From positions 62,001-126,000 of the forward strand of contig JAHLKC010000104.1 of NCBI GenBank assembly GCA_025449115.1: a DNA stretch of 64,000 bases, in the 5' to 3' direction. The stretch is from Chytridium lagenaria. Lineage: Eukaryota > Chytridiomycota > Chytridiomycetes > Chytridiales > Chytridiaceae. The notes below the pieces were generated by a model. That model did not search any database. It saw nothing but the letters and a program-made list of their open reading frames with translations, and was not told the DNA's origin. The translations under genes were made by a program, and so were the position numbers. Below are positions 38,537 to 50,804 of the stretch, piece by piece (position 1 is the stretch's first letter; the number at the start of each line of letters is the position of its first letter).

Positions 38537-40837
38537 ATGAAGATGGTGTCGCCTCTCGAGTCCATTCTGCGAAGCATTCGGCAGTTACAGCCTGGAGATG
38601 GGACTCTGGACCGAATGATGTAACAATTTATACTTCCTTTCAACTATTAATGTTTATTGAAGCGCTCTTAAAAATGAGATCCAAGAGAACATCCTGCCCG
38701 TTCTCGCTGGTCCAGCAAGTCTTCCAACAGTCCAGGACATCTTTGGGTATATCCTGCATTCTCAAAATCTCGACTTACCGCTTTAGACTAGAATTGAGGA
38801 AGCGGTTGTTTGAGATATGGTACTTATTGATGACGCTGGACATGACATTTATCCATCTTAGCGGTTACAAAGCGTTGATTACGAGAGGTTCTTCAAAGAG
38901 GCTGAAATATTCTTGGACTTTGCGATTTGCTTGGCTTCAGAAACTAGTTTAGTCGTGGTTGTTAGAATAGTTTACTTATTTTGGCTTTAGATGTCGTTGA
39001 GCCGTCTTTTCCGATGGTCATGATTGAAGATTTAATGGACATTTTGACATTGGATGGGGCTATCAGGTTGTTTGATTACATTGAGTCGAGAGTGGATTTG
39101 TTAGTGAAGGTTTTTATTGATCTTGAATGATGGACATGCTGATGTATTTATCTCATTTGTTTGTCGGAAAAGGACATCGACCCGATGAAGGGAAAAGGAC
39201 TTGGTATGTAATTTTAAATACCAATACAATTCTAATTGAACAGTTCTCCTTCGATTTTGTAACGAACTTTTGAGGCGTCTATCAAAAACAAAGAACACAG
39301 TGTTCTGCGGTCGCATTTTGATTTTCTTGACATCGATATACCCCCTGACCGAAAGATCTGGAGTCAACCTTCGCGGCGATTTTAATTTGGACAATGTGAC
39401 CCTTTACGAGAATTACGAGGACACACGAAATGTTAAGCCATTGATTTCGCCCGCCCCAGGTTGCTATTCAATTAATTAAGTATCGACTTATTATGCATTA
39501 GACTTCTACATTTTATTTTGGGGTCTGCAAAAGTACCTTTCAAATCCACCGCTTCTGTTTGCAAAGAATCCAATTGGAAGGAATTCCAGACGGTGATTTT
39601 TGATTTTCAAATGTTTTACTAAATCTCCCTAAAGTCTTTGGAGAGGACATTGATGGAGTTCGACCGTGAAAATGAGGAGGTCAAAGCAATACCCGCTGTT
39701 AAAGACTTCGGAAAAGGACCGAAAGCGAAAAGGACGCCACGAGCCTATTGAAAAAATCGTAAATTTTGAAATGCAGGAAGGCTTCTTCCCAAAATACCTT
39801 ACTAGCAGGAAATTATTTAATCTGCAAGTACGCTGTTACAACTTAAATCCGTAACTTCACTTTTTTTCCCAGCTTAAAGATCCGTTCTTCCGCCGTCAGA
39901 TTCTTGTGCAGTTTACCATTATCTACCAATTTTTGTTGTCATTGGCAAAGCCGGTTGAGATTCCGGTAGCTGACGCTAAAGATCCAAAAGTTACTCCACC
40001 TGTCCCGGTTATTTTAAACAAGTCATTACAATATCCCTTTTCCATCTCGGAAAGTCAGGTATGTTTTAGCTTCAGATGTAGTTTTTTTGTTGTTTTATTA
40101 TCTTTCTCCGTTGATTTTTCATATTTTTTCAGGAGAAGTGGGTGCTAGATACGAGAACCAAGAGCTTAAAGATCTTGGAGGCCATTTCACCTCATTTAAA
40201 AAGGTTCTCGAGCACCACACACACTGTCATAACGCACGAAAAAAACTGGGTAAAAAGTATGTCACAAACACCTGTTTCTAATCTCGATGCAGGTAAAATG
40301 GAAATCAGATTTATGTCCAAGCTTTGAAAAGGCGCCTGTAAAGTTTGAAGCAAAACGAAGGCGGCTTGAGGTATATATTTTCGTTTAAATTCGCACGACT
40401 GACGGCTTAAAAGATGTCAATCGCTGTACAAAAAGACAATCTTGGAAGCGACGAATTGACAAAGTTGTGGACTTTAGGAAAAAATCCATTGGCAGTCTTG
40501 GCGGATAAGAGTCGAGGGTATATAGTTATTTCCTTATGTAGCTAATTGCAAAAGTTCGGTGATACCACAGTTGGAGGACTTTTTGGAGCCTTTGACGGAT
40601 CAGCTAAATCCGGATGGAACGGTAGCAGAAGGCGTTGAGGATGAATACTTGTACTCCAACGATAAAGTCATTTCCTGTTTATCACAAAGCCTCTAATTTT
40701 TTTGTTAGTTATTTAACTGGAAAGCCTACAGACTAGCAATACGTCAAAGATTTGATATTCTTCGGACTATCAAAGAATTGGATACGAAGGAGCTTTGGAA
40801 GAAGGCTTTGGGACAAAATGATCCGATGGAGACTTGA
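38537..40837 (+). CDS. THOC1: THO complex subunit 1 (THOC1/Hpr1)
   Basis: The start is [20 protein letters not shown]. The family core is unmistakable: [15 protein letters not shown] segment near 39030, then [22 protein letters not shown] and [19 protein letters not shown] (about 39260-39420). Later exons carry [14 protein letters not shown] and a C-terminal [12 protein letters not shown], with an acidic EDFLEPL. The protein ends with [11 protein letters not shown] at 40837. No death domain is seen, unlike the human protein. THO couples transcription with mRNP packaging and export. About a dozen short introns are present. It is convergent with ELF1, only 13 bp between stops. Confidence 0.93.
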
Positions 40838-40850
40838 AGACATACATACA

Positions 40851-41321
40851 TTAATCTTCATCCTCATCTTCGTCTTCATCATCGGGGTCTGCTCTTCTGC
40901 CGCGGTCTACATTTGTAGACGCAGAACCAGCAGTGTTTGCTGCCTCGCAAGCATCAACCCAATCTGAATAAATATCGATGGCTTCTGATAAATCTAGAAT
41001 CGCAGATGAATGAACACTTCAGCTGATGGATTTCTTACAATTTATAACGGTCTGGTATTCGACCCCTATGAATCATTTAGAAATGTATAATCAGAAGGCT
41101 GATTCTTACCACACTTTTTGCATTCCAAATGCCCAACTTTCAACTCCCTGTCACTTTACAGAGCGTGAAGCGTAAGCACACGCACACACCAACAAACTAG
41201 CAAGTCCTTACAGCTTTGTAACGATGCTCTTCTCATGATTGCAGAAAAGACAGGAAAACTCCTTATCCAACTTCGTCTTAACTTTTGTCGTCTGTCGCTT
41301 CGCAGCCTTTCTTTTGCCCAT
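40851..41321 (-). CDS. ELF1: Transcription elongation factor Elf1/ELOF1
   Basis: This small zinc-ribbon protein starts MGKRKAAKRQTTKVKTKL, then DKEFSCLFCNHEKS (first Cys pair), VGHLECKKCG (second pair), and YLSEAIDIYSDWVDACEAAN, which is the invariant Elf1 C-terminal motif. An acidic tail DDEDEDEDED ends at 40851. The protein binds RNA polymerase II and aids passage through nucleosomes and transcription-coupled repair (family knowledge). Two or three short introns split it. It is tandem with the TilS-like gene, about 60 bp downstream of it. Confidence 0.94.
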
Positions 41322-41379
41322 GCCGTTCCCAAGTCAAAATCAAAACTCAAGATTTGTACAACCAAATTAAATTCCATAT

Positions 41380-43042
41380 TTATTCGTTCATTTGAAACGA
41401 AACCTCTTGCTCCCGACGGACGTGTGCTGGATGCGACCTTAAACTGAGCTTGACTTCCACAAGGTCAGGTTCAAGGTTCACATTCAGCGACGGTACAGAA
41501 ACCACGTAACTGCTCGACCCATCATCCTGAAGCAATGCCACACATGGTATTGTCCACCTTACTGCAGGCGGCATCTTTGCCATGTAATGATTTAACACAT
41601 TCCGACACTGCTCAGCCTCATCCCTATCCACACCCTTTTTCAAAGAAAGACGTGAAAGCATGTCATGGTAATCCGCTAACGTGAATGGGCGGACAACAAA
41701 CGTTAATTGTCCCACATCCACACCGAAAAAGTCGCGATCAGGGTCCACGCGTTTAATTGACACGTAGAATCGTGAGTCCCATAATACAACATCTCCTTCT
41801 TTGATAGAAATTGTGTTTTTATGAACTTCTTTAGACGGAAAGGGGGCACGTGAAAAGATCCAATTGTATGTGCCTGTGTGGAGAGGTCGTGGAGGTTGAA
41901 TAAAGACGTTGGATATTGTGGGAATGTTATTACTGCCGTCGATATAGTATTGAATGATGGCGCGGCGAACTCGGTCGACGGATTCCGATGGCGGCGGTAC
42001 AGCAAAGGGTGAACACCATTTTATCAAATTCGCCAAGATGCGGTTTCCGAGTATTGGTGACGAAATCCAATGACGTGTGATGCTGAAAGATGAAGATTCA
42101 ATATTTAAAAATGCCGTCCCGGTCGGTGGATCTCTTAGCGAAGATGTATCAAGATACTCCTTGGCTATTACCATTTTAGAATGCATAGTTATAGAAAAGA
42201 GGACCCACACCTTGTTGGTCGGCTCGTTGTCGATATTGGGAAAAGCGATGGGTAAAATGCCCCAACTCTGTCAAAACTTCCGATCGACTCGAAACTCCGG
42301 GTTGTATTGATGTAAAAGAATCAAGTGCTTGTTCCATCTCTTGATTCATAGGTAGCAAGTAAGGGTTATCTTTCCCCTTTAAAAACGGTAGTTCGGCGTC
42401 ACGGCACACTTGCTCCAGTGTATTCTGTTAAGATTTAGTAACAGCAACGCGTGTTCAATTATACTCTACTAAATCCTAGCAGGGGACGAATGAGCGTGAC
42501 ATGTTGTGAATCAGGCGTTATTGACTTGATCTCAGTCTCGAGTAATTTGTAACCAGCAAGCCCATCCAATCCCGCATTTCTCATCAGCCGATACAGCGAC
42601 AGTGAAACCTGCCTTTCCAAACAATGCCCCGTTAACAAATTCGAGATACCATCAGCCCTGCACTGTTTTGAAAGAGCCTCGTAACGGCGTGCTCGTGCAT
42701 TTGTCTGAACTTTCAAATCTGACCATGATGCCATAGGAGTTTGATTTGACCATGACAATGAAAGGGTTTGATGCCGAATGCCTAGAAAAACGTTAATGCC
42801 ACCGTAATGAAAGACTCACCAAGCTTCTGTAACGCTTGTTCGAGTTTTTGACTTTCGGGGCGAGGTGATCCTGGATAGTTGTGGTCGACAGTGAATGCAG
42901 TGATGTTCGTAGGTTTAACAAGGTTTAATAGTAGCGAACACAACGCTATTGACGGTGCGCAACCCGAAACAGCTACCGCAAAGCGTTGGTCAGGCTTCAC
43001 TCGGGCTCTTTGCCATGTTGACAAGAACTCAGAAATAGCCAT
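41380..43042 (-). CDS. TilS-like tRNA(Ile)-lysidine synthetase, PP-loop degenerate
   Basis: The start MAISEFLSTWQRARVKPDQ leads to an N-type ATP-pyrophosphatase fold: FAVAVSGCAPSIALCSLLL, ITAFTVDHNYP, NARARRYEALSKQCRADG, LLTGHCLERQVSLSLYRL and LIRPLLGFSR, all TilS-like in order. Bacterial and organellar TilS modifies the CAU anticodon of tRNA-Ile to read AUA. The ATP-binding loop, normally SGGxDS, here reads SGCAPS, so key Gly and Asp are absent. The C-terminal half (HTGTYNWIFSR, FYVSIKR, LTFVVRPFTLADYHDML) is fungal-type and ends VSFQMNE. One base in the TTCTAAAA near 42180 breaks the frame. Mitochondrial targeting is not obvious. The catalytic role is doubtful. Confidence 0.8.
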
Positions 43043-43133
43043 TATTTAAAAAAATGAGAAACGTAAAACGGTTCAGTCTTTATTTGTATGCTTCTTGGTA
43101 TAGGAGTATTCAACCGTCTGGAATATGTACATT

Positions 43134-45426
43134 TCATTTTTGGCCCATTAATAAATCAGTTGCCTGCACTTTAATGGGTGGAGCTCCATTTTCTTCTTCA
43201 GCTTTTCTTTTGCCAAGACCACTTTCTGACGAGGAGAGCAGAAAACGGCTTTGATCTTGAACACAAGTGCTGTGACATAACTAGAAAATGCTTAGCAAAA
43301 TACTCTTAAACAGTAAGCAAACCTTTCCGTCCACATTCACGGCGTTTTTTATCATCCATTCTTCTGCGTCTTCATCCCAATATTTTTCGAAATCCTCGTT
43401 GCATACACTGCACGGAGGAACCTTATCCCCCTCCACAGGAAGTGACGGAATCTCTACAACCTCCGGCACGGTCTCATTAGGATCCTTCCCATCAAAAAAA
43501 AATGTCGGTGCTGCTTGAATTAGTACCCAAAAAATCGTGAACTAAAAAATACCTTGAGCTTCCTTCCCGTCCGATTCCCTTTCAACAACCCATTCATCCT
43601 CCTGCTGGTACCATTCTCTAGAAAAAGCCTTTCTACCTTTATCTTTTGCTCGCCGGTTTTGTCGGAAATGCCAATCCAAATGCAACTGCATTTTGGCGTT
43701 TCCGTCTGTTGTTCGAAAATAACGCATTCCACACTGTTTACAATGCATATCAAGTCCCTCGTATAGCATGATATGGGCAAGGCCGAATTGCTTTCTATTA
43801 TTATTTAATAGTTAGTCCTCAGATAAATGTATGAACCTGGCAATATCATCATTTGTGAGGGAGATTTTAGGTATCTTTTGAAGAATGACGGATCGAATGG
43901 ACATGGAATTTAGGGTGTTACTTGAGTTTGCAATTGCGGAGGATGATGGCATCGCCTTTTTAGTTTATAAGAAAGGTATGAGAAGAAAATCCGTAGAGTA
44001 GAGTAAATGAGTCTTACCACTCCAGCAAGTAAATCTGAGGTCGCTTGAGAGAGTCCTCCGAGACCGATTGGTTCAGCATTGATAACAGGCTTTATCACAG
44101 CATTTCCGATCTCCTTTAGTTGTTGAGCAATAGCAAGTTGAGTCGCAATGTCTAACTCGGTAGTTAAAACAATCTCTGATAGCTGTAGTCAACTTAATAA
44201 ATACTGTAGAAGTAATACAAAAGAATACCTTTGAAAGTATGGATATTTGGTTGGTGTTGACTAGATCTAAAGGATTCAGCAATCTCCGCTCCTGAGCCTG
44301 CAGAAGTAGAGTTTGGATTTGTTGTGTCAGCTGAAGTTTTGCTAAAGTTTGCGCATCAGGAACTTTAGCTTGAGGGATTGCTGGCGGTGGATTATAGCGA
44401 GGCTTTTGGTATTTATGATTAGAAAAAAGGAACGAAGAGAGTAGGAATAAGTAGAAAGGCGTGTAAAATATCACCATTTGGGGCTCCTGAGGGTGATCCT
44501 GATACATATCATAGTATCTTCCTTGGTCCCTCGCAGGTTGTCTTCTATCATGGGGAGCCCATCTATCGGGTCTTGAAAGAGATGAGAAGATGATACAGGA
44601 AACGCAGCCATAAAAGTTATCAACTCACGGTGCTTGCTGATGATACTGAGGCCTTGCATGTCCATTTTGCGGCGGCATACGACCTCGAAGTGGTGGCCCT
44701 CCCTAAATATTTAAGAAAACGGAGAAGAATAAAGCAACGTACAATAGGACGCTGTTGTTGCGGAGGATGTCCACTCACAGGTCTTGCATCAAATCTCCTT
44801 CGCATATTTTGAACCTGCCGCTCAATATTTGACAACAAATGATTCGGAAAGACAGGTCCACCTGGATGACGTCTCCAAGTATCCAGCACCTTTATAAACC
44901 TCTCCTTATCCTCCGGATCCACTGCTTCAAAGGCTGCACAGAAAGAACCCAAAAGGTTCCTGGAAAACAACTCCTTGTAGGATAAACCAACATTCTTGCA
45001 GATAGAGTCTAATAGGTATAGAATAGGCAGCTTCTGTTTCGGGACAACCTGGAAGTGGTGCGCAACGTATCGATAAGGTCAAACAAGAGGCAAACGGCAA
45101 GGTCCGATGAGCATTGAACAGGGTATGTTGCAATGGCTCAGAGAAAGTCATGTTGGATATTCTTTTGAACAAAACGCACACACAAACAGTACAGGAGGTA
45201 GGAAGAAGTAGAAGACAAAAGTCGCATGCGATAAGAGAAAAGCAAAACGGGACCCACAATTAGCACCCACATTTCGCAATTGATCCTCTATGGCTTGAAC
45301 GATCGCAGCACCGGAAGCAAGGTTCTCTTGAGCAATGACAGTGAGGTTGTGGATGATGGGACGAGAGTTAAAGGTGAGATCAGCCAGAGCAGCTCGATAC
45401 TCTCGTCTGATGTCCTCGAGCGCCAT
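43134..45426 (-). CDS. PCF11: Pre-mRNA cleavage factor IA subunit Pcf11
   Basis: The start MALEDIRREYRAALADLTFNS matches the Pcf11 CTD-interacting domain, continuing IIHNLTVIAQENLASG, LPILYLLDSICKNVG and LDTWRRHPG. A low-complexity Pro/Gln middle follows (PPQQQRPIV, HARPQYHQQ). The C-terminal zinc fingers show CKQCGMRYF...HLDWHFRQN and PPCSVCNEDFEKYWDEDAEEWM, with a last Cys/His pair in YHSTC. Pcf11 bridges RNA polymerase II CTD and 3'-end cleavage/termination. The stop (QKW-type end ...LLMGQK) is at 43134. A possible 5' leader intron lies just upstream (about 45436-45504). It sits 90 bp from the TilS-like start in tandem, and is divergent from IFT139. Confidence 0.93.
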
Positions 45427-45820
45427 TTGTGAGTAAATTTCTTGAAGAGAAAAGTTTGATTGATAGAATTAATTCCTACACCCAATCTCTGCACCAAACT
45501 CACCTCATCTTTAAATATACGCTGCAGCAGTAGGCGGGGAGAAAAGCGTACTTCAAGTATGAAGGAGATGTCCTGTCCGAAGCGGATCGCCAATTTCGCG
45601 CTGTTTCATTGCCGAGGATATCTGTTGAAAAGTACAACAACATTAATAAATATTCAATTACAATAATGGCAGCTCAGTGCTTCTGCGACGCTATAAAAAC
45701 GGGAACAGACTATTAAGGGCATCCATACATGAAAATTCAAAAGAGATGGTGTCTCTGTCCGAACATCATCAACAAAACAAAACAAATTCCAAGTCCATCC
45801 CTCTGACAAGTTGGCTAGTC
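45427..45820. promoter_or_regulatory. Divergent PCF11 / IFT139 upstream region
   Basis: This 390-bp region separates the starts of PCF11 (minus) and IFT139 (plus). On the minus strand a GTGAGT...CAAG segment at about 45436-45504 looks like an intron in the PCF11 leader. Other open frames here have no family content. No RFX-type X-box was confirmed by eye. Confidence 0.4.
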
Positions 45821-48800
45821 ATGGCTCAATCGTTCGATGTCGACCTGTCGATGGTAAAGCAACTCACCTCCTTCGCACATTCTTCATGCATCTAATCACT
45901 GTAAAAGATATCCTACTTCTCCTTCCGGAGGATGTACCATTCCGTTCAGAGAATCTGCGAAACAGGTCTCAGAAAGCGGACATCCGACCCAAAGCTTTTG
46001 TTCTGGAAAGCCTTCGCCGTTGCAAAGCAAGGTTCCACATCATGTAGACCAGTGTATTGAGATTTTCTAGGGAAGTATTCTGAGGCGCTTCGTGACTTGG
46101 AACCGTTGCAAGAGAAAAGAGATCTTATTTTGGCTTGCCCTGCGGCCATGATACATTACCACCAAAGGTGTAAACTCGTCGGTGGGATTAAGTCTTATAA
46201 ATATACGTTTTGACGAAATTACAGACTATGAGACGGTGAGCGAGCTTCAAGCCAAATTAACTGTCTCGGCCAACTCCCCGTCTTTAACGGACATGAGTGT
46301 CATGCTTGCTGCCATGTTTTTACCTCCATGTCGAAGCATACGATGATGCACGTGCTATATTGAAACGAATAGTGGAAGGTAACGGATCAAGGGATAGGCG
46401 ATCTACGGTGAACGTAGAGTCGGGAGGAGATCAGAATGTCAACTTCCAACCAGGAAGTCTCCTTGGATTTGCTTTTGTATTGATGGGATGGATTGATTTG
46501 AAATGTCAATCAGAGTCTCTGGCGTCCAAAAGCGTCAAATGGTTTGATAGAGTCTTAGAGCACAATCCGCGAGATCTTGATGTAGGTCGTGATAACATTT
46601 CTGTATTTTAAATAAGCCTTAGGCTCTATTTGGGCGACTCTACTTCCTTCGCCTTCAGAGGCGACAGCTGACACCGGCCTTGGATATCACTTCGCAAGTG
46701 ATTGTTTATTACCCGAGCTTTATTCCTGCTTACGTCGAGAGGATGAATGTGTTGTTTGAGATGGCCGCTTGGGATCAGGTGCTGGAGGCAGCTCAGCGAC
46801 TTTCATCCGTGTCGCCAGATAGTTTGGACGCAACAACAGCTTTGTGCTTGGTTGAGCTTTGCAAAGAAGGCCGTGTGAAAGTTGCAGCAAATCATTTATC
46901 CACATTAAACCAGGTAAGTGTTACTGATCAATATCATTTTAATATGCAAGTAAAATTTAGATTCTCTCGAAATTTGAACCGGACCCTGACATGTTTTGCA
47001 CTATGGCTCGGCATTTGCGCGTATTTTCCAACCGCGCCCTTCGTAAGCCCGTTATATCACTATAACCTAACACACCTAAGCATCCTATCGGAATGTGCCT
47101 TCTTGCTTTCGAAAGCGGTAGATCTTCATCCTGAAAAATGCGATTATAAAACTGAGCTTGGATACGTTCAATTGTATATGGGGAATATTTCGAAAGCAAG
47201 GGAATATTTTAAACTCGCTTTGACACTTAACTCGAATGCAAACGACGCAATGCAGGGTATGCGATCTGCTCAATCATACAGAAGTTCTTACAGTATTAGG
47301 TTTAATTCGATGCTTAATTTATTCGGGCGATATGGAGACAGCAGAGGAGCAGCTTGAATTTTTTGAGGCGCTTCATAATTCTGGTAAGTACAACATGATT
47401 GTTAAATTCAACTTACATCCATTAAGCTCGTCCCACAGAAATGTCATTTCTATTAGGATTGGTAGCTTGGTATAAAAACAAAAACCGACAAAAGATGATA
47501 CAGCTTCTTAAAGACGCGTTCCTTGCTACGAAAAAGAAGATAAGCCAAACATCTATGAAGTAAGATGTCTATAGATTGTTTGAGACTGATGGTTTCTTAA
47601 GTTTGTCTTTCTATTATGAAGTGAATCCGGATCTTCTTTTGGATATTGTGAAAGAACTTTTGATTCATGCTCCGGATGAGGCTCGAAAAGATGGTTGAAT
47701 CTATGCCGTTATAAAAACCTAACATAGTTCAGGAGAAGAGCCGGCTTCTATTTTAATTTTGGCAAACGAGGTTTTGGAAGAAGCCATCAAAATCATGCCG
47801 GGTTCTTCAGAAACTTTACTTTACCAAGCCAGAGTCAAGTTCTTGCTTGGCGACATGATCATGGCTCAAAACATAGCCTTAAAGTGCCTACGGATTGATC
47901 CCTCATTCCTAAAAGTACCAGCTATGCAACCACGTAGTTAACTATTTAGGCACACATTCTTTTGAGTGAAGTATATCTTTCTCTTGGTCAACCCAAGCAG
48001 TCCATTCAAAGTTTGGAGATGGGCCTCAGCTACAACTTTGAGGTCCGGCAGATTCCTATCTTTCATATCTTGAAATCGAAATCGTTGAAAATGCAAGGAC
48101 AATATGAGGACGCTTTGCAGGTTTTAAAGTTTGCAATGGGGCTTCCCTCTGTTCGCGACTTTTCCTTAGGTTAGTCATATGTTTCATTCACCGCTGAAAA
48201 AAATATATGCAGCCAATGCAAGGCTTCCTCAAATCAAACCTTCCGAGACTTCTATTACCATTCACGAGAATGTGACGCTTTACTTGGAAATGGCGGATAT
48301 CCATAGCAAGTTAAAACACGCGGTAAAAAATTATAGGCTACCTTTACCAATGTCCATAGCACGAAGCAGCAAAGGTGATAGAAGATGCCATGCGATTATT
48401 TCGAGGCACACCAGAGCAAGACCGAATCATCCTAGCAAATACGGAACTTCTGATAGGCGCTGGAGAGATCGACACGGCGTTAAATATTCTGAGTAGCATC
48501 ACATCGGACCAATCGTAAGTCTACAATACAAAATCCCCATGTTATAGAGTGAAGTACTAAAGGTGAACATACCAACAATTTAGGGTCTACTTGGACGCAA
48601 AGAAGCGTTTAGCCGATATTTATCTCAACCACAAAGGCGACAAGAAAGCATATGCAAAATGTTACAGCGATATTTTGGAACAAAACTATTCGGTTGACAC
48701 ATGCTTACTTCTTGGAGATGCGTACATGAATATTCAAGAGGTTTGCTTCGGCTCTGCAATCGTGATGTTAACATATCGTAGCCGAACAAAGCGATCTCGA

Positions 48801-50804
48801 TTTACGAAAGAGCCTTGGACTCGAATCCCTCCGACGCCGCCCTCGCTTGCAAGCTAGGAAGAGCTCTTGTCAGAGTTCATGACTACCAAAGAGTCAGTTT
48901 GTAACAAATCAGTACTTGCATATTTACCGAAGGAATAGGCTATCCGATATTATGAGGCAGCTTTGTCCAATGATTCGCCAGCTTCTGGAACTCTCAAATA
49001 TGACTTAGCTGAGCTGTACTTAAAGCTAAAGCAGTATGAAGATACGGAAAGAGTTGCTTTGGATGCACTGGAGCATCGAGATGGTGTCATGACGTGACCT
49101 TTTTAGCATTCTGATTTTTTTTGTAGGAAACGATTCTCTCTACTATGAGCAAGATGTTAAGCTTCACAAACTCACGGCTAAAGCCTACATTGGTCTTCAG
49201 CTTCACGACAAAGCACTCAGTGCGCTTCTAAAAGCCAAGGAGATTCAGTTAAGGTAACGATCCTCACTTCACACTAATCTTACAATTTAAGACTTTTGGC
49301 GAAAGACAGCGGAAGCGTGGAAAACACGACTCAAAAAGGCATCGCCTCTTATCTATGTTTTGAAATTGCAGAGCTTTACGCCAAAAACTTGAAGGACCCC
49401 CAAATGGCTACCGAATTTTACAACGAATCCATCCAACACAATAGCATGCAGGTCAAATCCATGATCTCATTATCTCGAATGTACATGAACCAAGGTGACA
49501 TGAATGCCGCGCAAAGTCAATGCGCAGCATTGTTGCGTTTGGATCCTACGAATGAAGATGCAACCTTGATGATTGCAGACGTGATGTTCCGGAAGAATTC
49601 CCTATCATCTGCGATTTTTCATTTCAGACAGCTTCTTGAAAAGAATCCAACGAATTTCAAAGCTTTGAGACAGCTTGTAGAGATGATGAAGCGGGCGGGA
49701 AAATTAGAGGAGGCGGTAAAGTTCTTTGAAATGGCGGAGAAGAGTTCGATGAAGGCGAATCTTCATCCTGGATATCATTTCTGCAAAGGATTGCATTACA
49801 GGTACATTTCGCACCACTCATATTATATTAAACTTTATTAGATATTCAAACAGCCCTAATGAGGCGTTGAAGGCGTTTAATGTTTGCAGGCGCGACGTAG
49901 AATGGGGAGAAGAGGCTCTCCACAACATGATTGAAATTTTCCTAAATCCTGACAACGAAACTCTCGGAGGAGATGCATTGGAGCGGGTCAATGACGAATC
50001 TTCCATTCCTTCATCTGATAAAACGGACTCGGAACTTCTTGCAATCCTCACGGCCGATAAACTCATAAAGGTATGTTTAATGCACGATAAAATATTGACA
50101 ATGCTTAGGAGCTTCCCCAACACCCTAAAAGCATCAAAACTCAGATTTACGAATGTTACGCGTGGATGGCGACAAAGCAAAAATATGAGATAGAGCGCGC
50201 CTTGAATACGTTTACGGAGATACTTAATACTCAAAAGGAGTATATACCGGCGTTGCTGGTACTAATTTTTTTGATGATAAATGTTCATTAATTAATGAAA
50301 GGGTATCGCAGTAGCCCATATGCTGCTCAAACAACCCCCTCGAGCCAGGAATCAATTAAAGCGGATTGCAAAAATGGAGTGGGTGCAGGAATACGAGACA
50401 GAATTGAGAAGGCATGGCTTCTTCTTGGAGATATTCACATTCAGGTATAATCGCGTTGCTCCTCGGCATTAATTTAGCGCAGGGTGGTAAATTTGATCTC
50501 GCGACCGAGCTTTTAAAGAAGGTTCTTGCTCAGAATAAATCCTGCGCCAAGGCTTGGGAATATATGGGATTTATCATGGAGAAGGAGGCGTCTTACAAAG
50601 ATGCTGCAGAACACTACGAAAGCGCATGGAAGCTGGAGCGAGAATCGAACCCTTCTATCGGATACAAGCTTGCTTTAATTACTTGAAGGCAAAGAGGAAC
50701 GTTGAGGCAATTGAAGTCTGTCATAAGATTCTGCATATGTACCCAGAATACCCAAAATTCGTAAGGAAATCATGGAGAAGGCCAGGTCGATGCTTCGAGT
50801 TTGA
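45821..50804 (+). CDS. IFT139: Intraflagellar transport protein IFT139 / TTC21B
   Basis: This is a TPR solenoid of the IFT-A complex, needed for retrograde transport in flagella. The first exon [11 protein letters not shown] splices to [20 protein letters not shown] and [17 protein letters not shown], matching the TTC21B N-terminus. Later landmarks include [33 protein letters not shown] TPRs ([16 protein letters not shown]), [18 protein letters not shown] WELL segments, [79 protein letters not shown] and [20 protein letters not shown]. It ends [14 protein letters not shown] at 50804. About 25 short introns are present. A few frame breaks occur. The gene implies a flagellated stage. Confidence 0.95.
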
